Source of the DNA: a bacterium
Lineage (GTDB): Bacteria > CSSED10-310 > JAFGSJ01
Direction of reading: 5' to 3'
Length of the DNA: 64,000 nucleotides
Assembly: GCA_016934675.1 (NCBI GenBank)
Contig: JAFGSJ010000065.1
Coordinates: 1-64,000, forward strand
Of this stretch, positions 27,655 to 35,043 are shown piece after piece. Below the pieces are notes generated by a model. That model made no database searches. It was not told the DNA's origin and saw only the letters and a program-made list of their open reading frames with translations. The translations under genes and the position numbers were made by a program. The stretch's first letter is position 1, and each line of letters opens with the position of its first letter.

Positions 27655-29376
27655 TCAACTGTTAATGCTGGAATGCCGATGCACCAGGATATCCTCGAAA
27701 AGCATGAAATCCAGACCGCCTTTTTTAAAAAGAGCCAGGGCGTCTTCGGGTGAATTGACCAAGGGCTCGTTCTGATCATTCAGCGAAGTATTGAGTAAGA
27801 TCGGTAAGCCGGTCAATGTTTCGAATTCGAGGAGCAGGGGAAAGAGCCCGGTTTGATCATGTTCAGTCACGGTTTGAATACGGGCTGAACCATCAACATG
27901 GATAACAGCCGGGATGCGTTGACAGATTGTTTCGGGAATCTGGAAAGTCAGAAGCATAAATGGACTGTCAACGATACGATGGGCTAACTCCGGCACTCTG
28001 TCTTTGATCAAGACAGGCGCAAAGGGTCGGAAAGGGGCCCGATGTTTGATGGTATCGTTCAGTTTTTGACGAAGGTCGACTGAGCGGGGATCTGCCAGAA
28101 TTGACCTATGTCCGAGTGCGCGTGGCCCCATTTCAGACTTGCCGGTAAAACGACCGCCAATTTTACCCTGGGCCAACAATTCCGCTGCCATCCTGATACT
28201 GTCTTGGCCTCGCCCGATAATGTGACCGGGAGCGGTAGTGACCAGCGATTCGATTCGAGCCGGCGGAAAATCCGGGCCCCAGAAAGCGTGTTCGAGTCGC
28301 CACTGGCTTTTAGGAAAAGGTAATAAGCAGGCTCCGACCACAGTACCGGCATCACCGCCGGCCGGCATAACATAGAACTGGTCGCAACCGGTCTCATGTA
28401 ATAAAACACCGTTCAGGACGGGATTCAAGGCCAGACCGCCGGTAAAACAGAGTCGAGGACAACCCGTCCTATGCAGATATTCCCTGGCCAAGGCACAACA
28501 GATGCGTTCGACTGCGTTCTGGACTGCCCAAGCCAAGGCAAAATCAGCAGCATGATAATCTGTGCCCGCTTCCTTCCGTGGGAAAAACCGCCGGGCAAAA
28601 GAGTGAGTCGTCCATAAACCGCCAAAATCAAAATACTCTTGTCGGACACGAAATTTGCGACCTGAGCAGGTGCACAATTCTTCGAAGTCAGTCTGATAGC
28701 GTTGGTCGCCAAAAGCGGCCAGGGCCATGACACTGCCTTCGTCACGATTGTGTTGCAGGCCGAGATGTTCGGTCACGGCAGCATAGACTAAACCGAGTGA
28801 ATGGGGGAACACGAATTTGTGCAGACAATCCAGGCTCAGGCCGTGCTGTTCGTGTCGATGGGCGTGATAGACAGCACCGGTCCAGGCTTCCGCCACGCCA
28901 TCCATGACCAGGACGACAGCTTCCTCGAAGCCTGAAGACAGAAAAACAGTTAAAGCATGACAGTAGTAGTGGTCGACATACTCAGGCTTGACCATGATGT
29001 CCATTGCCCGGAGTGAACGACCAATCAGAGACAAACGCATGCCTTTCCGAACCAGATCACCTCCGACCGTGATCAGGCCAGAGGGATAGCGCAGCCGGTA
29101 CCTGAGTCGGGACCAGGCCCCGCGACGAGGTCTAAAAGGCACGATCACACGCCCGATCTCACTCGGAGTGACGCCGGCACACTTCATGCAAAACCGGATG
29201 GCTTCCTCGGGGAAAGCCCCGTCACCCTTAATACGGCTGAAACGTTCTTGTTCGGCATAGGCATTGAGAGAACCGTCCAGAGCAATGGCTGCGGCAGAAT
29301 CATGGGTAAAGGCATGGATGCCCAGCACTGATTCCGGCGATTTACTCGTTCTTTGGGTCTGTCCCATGACGGTCAT
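27655..29376 (-). CDS. Carbamoyltransferase, NodU/CmcH (TobZ-like) family
   Basis: A 573-residue enzyme that transfers a carbamoyl group from carbamoyl phosphate, through an adenylate, to a hydroxyl of a small molecule or glycan. The N-terminal Kae1-like domain has HDSAAAI, VDHYYCHALTVF (metal histidines), LGLVYAAVTEHLGL and GGLALNPVLNGVL; the C-terminal YrdC-like domain has SEMGPRALGHRSIL, RAPFRPFAPV and LLNTSLNDQNEPLVNSP. The start at 29376 has AGGA upstream; an in-frame TTG at 29412 would overlap the dus stop. It is last in the ftsE-to-carbamoyltransferase run and no biosynthetic cluster is adjacent, so the acceptor is unknown. Confidence 0.88.
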   Translation of the reverse strand: MTVMGQTQRTSKSPESVLGIHAFTHDSAAAIALDGSLNAYAEQERFSRIKGDGAFPEEAIRFCMKCAGVTPSEIGRVIVPFRPRRGAWSRLRYRLRYPSGLITVGGDLVRKGMRLSLIGRSLRAMDIMVKPEYVDHYYCHALTVFLSSGFEEAVVLVMDGVAEAWTGAVYHAHRHEQHGLSLDCLHKFVFPHSLGLVYAAVTEHLGLQHNRDEGSVMALAAFGDQRYQTDFEELCTCSGRKFRVRQEYFDFGGLWTTHSFARRFFPRKEAGTDYHAADFALAWAVQNAVERICCALAREYLHRTGCPRLCFTGGLALNPVLNGVLLHETGCDQFYVMPAGGDAGTVVGACLLPFPKSQWRLEHAFWGPDFPPARIESLVTTAPGHIIGRGQDSIRMAAELLAQGKIGGRFTGKSEMGPRALGHRSILADPRSVDLRQKLNDTIKHRAPFRPFAPVLIKDRVPELAHRIVDSPFMLLTFQIPETICQRIPAVIHVDGSARIQTVTEHDQTGLFPLLLEFETLTGLPILLNTSLNDQNEPLVNSPEDALALFKKGGLDFMLFEDILVHRHSSINS

Positions 29377-29408
29377 AGCTGGTCCTGTCCGGCAACGGCT
29401 TATTGTCT

Positions 29409-30407
29409 TCAACTGAGAAGCTGTCGAAGTTCATGTTTTTCCCTGTCATCCAGTAAAAAATCCTGAAGCATGGCCCGAAGTTCCTGTTCCCGATCAATGG
29501 TAAAAATCCGGGCCCTGATCGAACAAACATTATCAAGACCTGATAAGTAGAAACTGAGAAATTTTCGAAATCTGATCAGGCCATGTTTCGGCCCCAGTGC
29601 TTTCAAGACGCTGGTCAGGTGCGCATCGATAAGGTGCCAACGTTCGACCGCAGTCAAGGGATCACTGGCGAATCCTGATCCGGTCAGGTCCTGATATTGT
29701 TTAAAAATCAGTGGATTGCGCAAGGCGGCCCGGCCGACCATAAGAGCATAACAACCCGTTGTTGTCCGCATGGATTGAGCACTTTCTGCGCTGACAATGT
29801 CGCCATTACCAATCACGGGCAGGTTCGTGTACTCGACCAGTTCCTTTATCTGTTCCCAACGGGCGGGGGATTGATAATTCTGTGAACGTGTCCGCGGATG
29901 AAAAGTAATGGCATCGATTCCTTCCCCGGCGGCAATTGTAACCAATTCCTTGAAATTCAGGGAAGCATCGTCCCAACCGGACCGGCATTTGATCAAAACG
30001 GGCAGGTCTACTGCCTTACGGACTGCGGCCATGATTTGACCAGCCAGAATGAGGTCTTTCATCAAAGCGGCACCAGCCCCGCTTCTGACGATTTTTTTGA
30101 CTGGACAGCCCATATTGATATCGATCAGCTTGGCCCCTTTTTCACGAGCAATTTCAGACGCACGGGCCATAGCCAGGGGCCGGCTTCCGAAAATCTGGAC
30201 ACCGGTAGCCAATTCAGTATCGACCTGATCAAGATACATCAATGATTGCCGCTGGTAACGGACAATACCCTCAGCAGAGATCATCTCGGTAAACGCTACC
30301 CGTGCTCCCAGAGAATAGATCAGTTTCCTGAAAAAGCGGTCGGTATAACCGGCCAGCGGTGCAAGGACCAATTCACCTGGGACAATAATGTTACCGAGCG
30401 ATATCAT
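29409..30407 (-). CDS. dusB: tRNA-dihydrouridine synthase, DusB type
   Basis: A 332-residue FMN-dependent TIM-barrel enzyme reducing uridines in tRNA. Motifs include VLAPLAGYTDRFFR at the N-terminus, DINMGCPVKKI with the catalytic Cys near residue 99, IKCRSGWDD, FHPRTRSQ, VIGNGDI and MVGRAALRNP; a helical C-terminal domain follows. It is assigned to the DusB group by overall similarity, with moderate certainty on subgroup. It lies between the S41-like gene (57 bp upstream) and the carbamoyltransferase on the same strand. Confidence 0.92.
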   Translation of the reverse strand: MISLGNIIVPGELVLAPLAGYTDRFFRKLIYSLGARVAFTEMISAEGIVRYQRQSLMYLDQVDTELATGVQIFGSRPLAMARASEIAREKGAKLIDINMGCPVKKIVRSGAGAALMKDLILAGQIMAAVRKAVDLPVLIKCRSGWDDASLNFKELVTIAAGEGIDAITFHPRTRSQNYQSPARWEQIKELVEYTNLPVIGNGDIVSAESAQSMRTTTGCYALMVGRAALRNPLIFKQYQDLTGSGFASDPLTAVERWHLIDAHLTSVLKALGPKHGLIRFRKFLSFYLSGLDNVCSIRARIFTIDREQELRAMLQDFLLDDREKHELRQLLS

Positions 30408-30464
30408 CCTTGCGATGTGGTCCGGTATAGTAGGGTTCGGTCATGCTTCATTCGAGGAGGGCTT

Positions 30465-31862
30465 TCAATCGTTCCGGGTGGTTGACAGTGTTCCCTGCAG
30501 GGCTTGCACCGCTTGGACCAGGACTGGATCTTGTGCGAACCGTTCAGATGGTGTCATTTTTTGCCATTCTGAAGGTGAGAGAGCTTCCTTGACACTATTT
30601 TCAGGTGAAAAAGCATCCGGATAGAGCTTGCGGCCCTCCGGAGAATGATAAACGCCTGCAACAACAAAAATGCTGCCCCCATCGGAAGTCGGAATCTGTT
30701 CACGCTTGAAAGCGTAACCGAATGTGCTTTGACCAAAACTCTGACAAAGAGACTGTGACGAAAGTGCCGCGGCCAATATTTCAGCACCGCCCGCCGTACC
30801 GCTATCGACCAGGACCACCACGGGATTGCGGGCATAGGGGCCATCAATTGTGCAAAGGGATGGTCTCGGATTCTTGGTATCATGATAGTGTAATGAGGTG
30901 ATCACTTGATGTGAGCGCATGAACAAGCAAGCGATCTCGATGGCGACCTGGTCGCTGAGAGCATATATCTGACGAAGGTCCAGAACCATTGATGACGGCC
31001 TCTGGTCGGAACCGGCCGGACTGAATTGTTGGATGCATTGTTCGAATTGGAGTAATGTTTCAACACCCGTGGGATGAATATAGCCAATAGCGTGGTCTGG
31101 TCCGAATGTCTCAATCTCATTCTCCCGATGCACTGTTGTCGAAATGGGAGTCAGGGTCTCTCGTTTATAGACTTCATAATTCTCGCCGCGCAAAATAGTA
31201 ACAGTCAGACCGGGCTGCGTGACTTCGCCAGTTTTCGAAGAGGCTTGCTCCTCAGAAACCGATTGCCCCTTGTTCTCTGCTTGTTCTGGGGATTGGATCT
31301 GGGGGGAAGTCAAGCCGGTTTCCATCTGAGTGATACCCTGATCAATCCCGAATAACAAGGAATAGTTGTCCATGAGTGATGGCAGTGTTCCGATCACATT
31401 CTCGCCGATCGACCAGATCCAATCTCCACTGGATATGCCGGCCTGAAAGGCAGGAAAATGAGGCAGGGCACTGATTACCAGGAGTTTATCGTTTTTGACC
31501 CCCAGAATCAGGCCGTACTCATTATTATAGACCCGCTCTATCAAACCATCCGCTTGTTCCTCAGCAGTCAGAAAATAATTGTTCCTGTCCAATATCTGGA
31601 GCATACCTTTTATCGCTCCCTGGATCAGGACTTCAGGCTGTGTTTCGTCCACATAGTAATGGACGATCTTGTCATAGACATCAGCAAAAAGCTGATAATA
31701 ATTGTAGATTTCCTTGTCCTTTTTCGCCTTGTCGGCAAAAACCGTACTGCCGATCCCAATCAGAACGAGCAGAATTAAGGCACAGCGCACAACGCTCTGC
31801 CTCAAGCAGGTCTGAATTGTTTGATTCATCCATTTCAACAGATTCGTGTGCATCAGTATCAT
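30465..31862 (-). CDS. S41 (C-terminal processing peptidase-like) protein lacking catalytic Ser and Lys
   Basis: A 465-residue protein with an N-terminal signal/anchor (about residues 25-45), an N-terminal CTP-type helical region, a PDZ domain (about 110-240) carrying a Gln/Ser/Glu-rich insertion, and an S41 peptidase-like core. The core motif reads SGTAGGAEILAAAL where active enzymes have GSASASEI; ungapped alignment to TFG puts Gly at the nucleophile Ser and Tyr (TFGYAF) at the general-base Lys. It is therefore probably not a peptidase by the usual mechanism and may act as a scaffold. ctpA-type genes often follow envC; here it follows envC by 131 bp. GGAGG precedes the ATG by ten bases. Confidence 0.82.
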   Translation of the reverse strand: MILMHTNLLKWMNQTIQTCLRQSVVRCALILLVLIGIGSTVFADKAKKDKEIYNYYQLFADVYDKIVHYYVDETQPEVLIQGAIKGMLQILDRNNYFLTAEEQADGLIERVYNNEYGLILGVKNDKLLVISALPHFPAFQAGISSGDWIWSIGENVIGTLPSLMDNYSLLFGIDQGITQMETGLTSPQIQSPEQAENKGQSVSEEQASSKTGEVTQPGLTVTILRGENYEVYKRETLTPISTTVHRENEIETFGPDHAIGYIHPTGVETLLQFEQCIQQFSPAGSDQRPSSMVLDLRQIYALSDQVAIEIACLFMRSHQVITSLHYHDTKNPRPSLCTIDGPYARNPVVVLVDSGTAGGAEILAAALSSQSLCQSFGQSTFGYAFKREQIPTSDGGSIFVVAGVYHSPEGRKLYPDAFSPENSVKEALSPSEWQKMTPSERFAQDPVLVQAVQALQGTLSTTRND

Positions 31863-31993
31863 ATAGACGGTACCTCCATCAAAATGATCAGAGCGGACCG
31901 GGCCTGATCAGTATGCCTAAAACCCGGGATACAGTTATCCTTTTTTGAGCTTCCCCTACTCTATTAGTTTTTCAGATCAATTAAATCTAGCAG

Positions 31994-33202
31994 TCACTTT
32001 TTTTCTGCAGATAGCCATTTGACCGGGTCCTGGGGAATACCTTTATCTCTGAGCTCGAAGTACAGCACAAAACCTGAGTCGGAACCGGTATCTCCGACCC
32101 GTCCGATAATCGATAGTTCTGATACTTTCTGAGCCGCACTGACCATGATTTCAGACAAATGACCGTATAAACTGAAAAAATCATTGATATGCTGGATGAT
32201 GATCAGATTACCATATCCCTGAAACCAGCCCGCATACATGACCTGGCCATCGGCGATCACACACACGGGCGTGCCTTCTTCAGCAGCGATCAACAGACCG
32301 TTACTGAATGTCGAGGTCATAAAGCGGGCATTGATCTGTCGGCCAAAAAAACGCTTGATTTTGCCCTGAACAGGCCAGGGTAAATGCTTCTTTAATGACT
32401 GAAAACTCCCTTTTAAGGGAACATCTGAATGTTCCTTCAACCAGTTCTCCAATTCAGATCGGTTCTGCTCGAGCCGAGCACAACGCTGCTCATAGTCTTC
32501 TTTCTTATTGCGGACCTGTTCGAGCAGGATTTCTTTCATCCTTCTATTCTGGTTGTTTTCCTTATTATTACGAGCAATTTCAGCACTGGACCGGGCCAGG
32601 TCCTTTTCAACGGTGATCAGTTCCGTTTCTCGGAGCGACAGGATATTCAGGTAGCGACGATGCTCATTCATTAGATTCAGGTCTTCTGTGGCGATAAATT
32701 TCATCAATTTCAGGTTGTGAGCAATATCTGAGATCGAATGCGTGTTGAAAAAGAGCCGCAAAGCGGTCCACTCGCCACGTTTATACAGGGCTTTCAGCCG
32801 TTTGCAGATAATGAGTTCCTGCTGCCTGATCTGGGTTTTTCGGTGGGCTATTTCGCTGACGATTTCAGTCTTTTCCTGATCGAGGCTTTCCTGCTCGAGC
32901 GATAAAAGACGGACCTGGGTGTTGATCAATTCGATCTTGAAATCAAGACGTTCGAGCTCCACGAGCAGTGTCCGCTCCTTCTCCTCCGTCTGTTCGAGTT
33001 TGTCCAGATTGTTCTTGAGGAAACGTTCGGTTTGATGTAATTGTTGCTGCTTGAGCGTAATAACATCCTGATCGACACACAGGCCAGCCGGCAGCACCAC
33101 AAGTAAAAATACCACACAAAAAGCCAAACCGATAATCAAGGAATGTGTAAACCGCTCGGAGATTAGGACCCGACCGGATCGTGTGATATTTTCCATCTTC
33201 AT
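31994..33202 (-). CDS. envC: EnvC-like murein hydrolase activator (degenerate LytM domain)
   Basis: A 402-residue periplasmic protein: signal/anchor near residues 20-43, a long coiled coil (about 45-255), and a C-terminal LytM/M23 domain. Zinc ligands of active M23 enzymes are missing: the HxGxD position reads SNGLL and the HxH position reads VLY, while YGHL remains. EnvC has the same loss and activates amidases instead of cutting peptidoglycan. Location directly after ftsX (its ATG overlaps the ftsX stop by one base) fits an FtsEX-controlled activator. The target amidase is not in the window. Confidence 0.88.
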   Translation of the reverse strand: MKMENITRSGRVLISERFTHSLIIGLAFCVVFLLVVLPAGLCVDQDVITLKQQQLHQTERFLKNNLDKLEQTEEKERTLLVELERLDFKIELINTQVRLLSLEQESLDQEKTEIVSEIAHRKTQIRQQELIICKRLKALYKRGEWTALRLFFNTHSISDIAHNLKLMKFIATEDLNLMNEHRRYLNILSLRETELITVEKDLARSSAEIARNNKENNQNRRMKEILLEQVRNKKEDYEQRCARLEQNRSELENWLKEHSDVPLKGSFQSLKKHLPWPVQGKIKRFFGRQINARFMTSTFSNGLLIAAEEGTPVCVIADGQVMYAGWFQGYGNLIIIQHINDFFSLYGHLSEIMVSAAQKVSELSIIGRVGDTGSDSGFVLYFELRDKGIPQDPVKWLSAEKK

Positions 33203-34137
33203 TAATAGCCCGATTTTAAGCGTCGCGAAAATCGTGGATTTAAAAAATGCTTGACTGAGATAAAACTACCGACCAGTCCTATGATAATCCCAATAATTAC
33301 CAGTTCGAGACATTGCCCAAATGATAGAAACGACAGGGGACCAAAACCGAGGAGGACAACCTCGGCAAACTGCATTCGTGCCAGAAAGAGACGATAACCG
33401 ATAAAAATAAAGAACATGGAGGAAAAAGCGCCCGTAATCCCCTGGATGATACCCTCGATTAAATAGGGGACCATGACGAATGAATTGGTTGCACCAACCA
33501 GTTTCATGATCTCGATTTCGTCAAGTCGGGTATAGAGACTGAGTTTGATCGTGTTGGAAATGATGAAAATAGAAGCGATAAATATCAAAAAACCGGCAAA
33601 AAAACCAGCCATGCGGATAAAGGAAGACACAACTTCGAGTTTTTTGACCAGATCGATGCCGGATGTGACATCGTCAATCCCCGGAATTGCCAGGAGTTCA
33701 CTCGAAATGCGCTTGATGTCCGCAATGGTCCTCTTTTCAGGCTGTAATATGATCTGGAATGAGGCCGGTAGCGGATTGTGGCTTAACCCTTCAAAGAAAT
33801 TCTCATAGCCCTGCTTCTTGAATCTCTCGAGTGCCTCGTTCTGAGAAATATAGCGGACCGGACTGAGCACATCCGGGAGAGCTTCGATAGTATGGGCGAT
33901 TTCATTGGTTTCGTTCAGGGTCAAGTCGTCGGACAGAAAAACCTCGAGATGGATTTCCTCCTGCCAGACCTCGACGAAAGTTTGTACATTTCCCGCAATG
34001 AGCAGATAAATCCCGAAAATAAAAAGGGCAAAACCTATAGTGGCAATGGACACACAGGAACGCCCCTTACTGAGTAAGAGAGCATGAAGGGCTTCCTGGG
34101 TGAAGTAATGCAGCAAGGTCTGAAATTTTTTATCCAT
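33202..34137 (-). CDS. ftsX: Cell division ABC-transporter-like membrane subunit FtsX
   Basis: A 311-residue membrane protein with four transmembrane segments (about 28-48, 183-205, 230-255, 278-300) and a large periplasmic loop between the first two, which in FtsX contacts EnvC. The family segment [17 protein letters not shown] is near residue 210. FtsX does not transport; it relays FtsE ATPase cycles to the periplasmic activator. AAGGTGGGCA precedes the ATG. It follows ftsE after 88 bp. Confidence 0.93.
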   Translation of the reverse strand: MDKKFQTLLHYFTQEALHALLLSKGRSCVSIATIGFALFIFGIYLLIAGNVQTFVEVWQEEIHLEVFLSDDLTLNETNEIAHTIEALPDVLSPVRYISQNEALERFKKQGYENFFEGLSHNPLPASFQIILQPEKRTIADIKRISSELLAIPGIDDVTSGIDLVKKLEVVSSFIRMAGFFAGFLIFIASIFIISNTIKLSLYTRLDEIEIMKLVGATNSFVMVPYLIEGIIQGITGAFSSMFFIFIGYRLFLARMQFAEVVLLGFGPLSFLSFGQCLELVIIGIIIGLVGSFISVKHFLNPRFSRRLKSGY

Positions 34138-34225
34138 TGCCCACCTTTTTCTTCAACTCTTGTCCCACTGCAACGCCGGAACAGTTCGGACTGATAGGAT
34201 CAGTGGAAACCCGGCCGGTGAATAA

Positions 34226-34891
34226 TCACGTTGGCATCTGCTCACAGATGGCTCCTCCATGCAATGTGATGCAGCGTTTTCTCATACGTTGTACGGTCGT
34301 GATGTCATGGGTCGCGATCAGGACCGTCGTGCCTCGCGTATTGATATCCTCGAACAAGGACATGATATATTGCGAAATCTCTGGATCGAGACTTCCGGTC
34401 GGCTCATCAGCTATGATAATAGCTGGCTCGTTGATGACTGCCCGAGCTATGGCAACCCGCTGTTGTTCTCCACCGGACAATCTGATCACCGGGGTCTCGG
34501 AACATTTGGTCAGGTCGACCATACGTAAGGTCTGCCACACCTTCTTGTGAATGTCATTGCGTGAATAACCCAGAATTCTCAGGACAAGGGCCACATTTTC
34601 AAAAACGGTCCTGTCTTTCATCAGCTTGAAATCCTGAAAAACAATGCCCATATCCCGTCGCAGATATGGGATTTGCATATTTTTCATTTTGACAATATTC
34701 CGACCGTTGACCAAAATCTGGCCTTCACTCGGCAATTCTTCCCTGAAAATCAACCTGAGCAGGGTCGATTTACCCGCACCGGTCCGACCGGTCAAGAAAA
34801 CGAATTCCCCGCGTTGAATATGGAGATTGATATCGTCCAGGGCCTTGATATTAGGTGGGTATTTCTTGACAACATGATACAATTGGATCAC
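34226..34891 (-). CDS. ftsE: Cell division ATP-binding protein FtsE
   Basis: A 221-residue ABC ATPase. Walker A is GRTGAGKST, the signature [15 protein letters not shown], Walker [14 protein letters not shown] and the switch His IATHD. The start [12 protein letters not shown] is typical; it uses GTG with GGGAG about ten bases upstream. It drives FtsX at the division site. First gene of the run ftsE-ftsX-envC-S41-dusB-carbamoyltransferase. Confidence 0.94.
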   Translation of the reverse strand: MIQLYHVVKKYPPNIKALDDINLHIQRGEFVFLTGRTGAGKSTLLRLIFREELPSEGQILVNGRNIVKMKNMQIPYLRRDMGIVFQDFKLMKDRTVFENVALVLRILGYSRNDIHKKVWQTLRMVDLTKCSETPVIRLSGGEQQRVAIARAVINEPAIIIADEPTGSLDPEISQYIMSLFEDINTRGTTVLIATHDITTVQRMRKRCITLHGGAICEQMPT

Positions 34892-34939
34892 GTGTTTTTT
34901 TCTCCCTCTCCCGAAGTGACCACACGCACGTTCAATGAT

Positions 34940-34967
34940 TAATTAGTCCTCTTTTCTCTGCAAGCAA
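34940..34967 (-). promoter_or_regulatory. Possible promoter of the ftsE operon
   Basis: Minus strand TTGCTT (34962-34967), 16 bases, TAATTA (34940-34945). Weak match; the upstream gene could instead read through. Confidence 0.3.
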
Positions 34968-35005
34968 CCTTTTACAGCCTGATTGAAACAGGTTTTTCCT
35001 CCCAA

Positions 35006-35026
35006 TCCTCCCAGTTCATGGGAGGA
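35006..35026. repeat. Inverted repeat after the GT-C-like gene
   Basis: TCCTCCCA, five bases, TGGGAGGA: a perfect 8-bp stem 18 bases past the stop of the minus-strand gene. No T tract follows, so it is not a standard terminator. Confidence 0.45.
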
Positions 35027-35043
35027 CATGTTCATGGACCCGG

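Noticed and set aside
31885-31910. Inverted repeat TGATCAG/CTGATCA between envC and the S41 gene
   Set aside because: Seven-base arms with a 12-base loop in a GATC-rich region; could be chance and lacks a T tract.
34892-35043. Thirty-codon minus-strand frame with two Cys after the GT-C-like gene
   Set aside because: No convincing ribosome site, and it overlaps the possible ftsE promoter.
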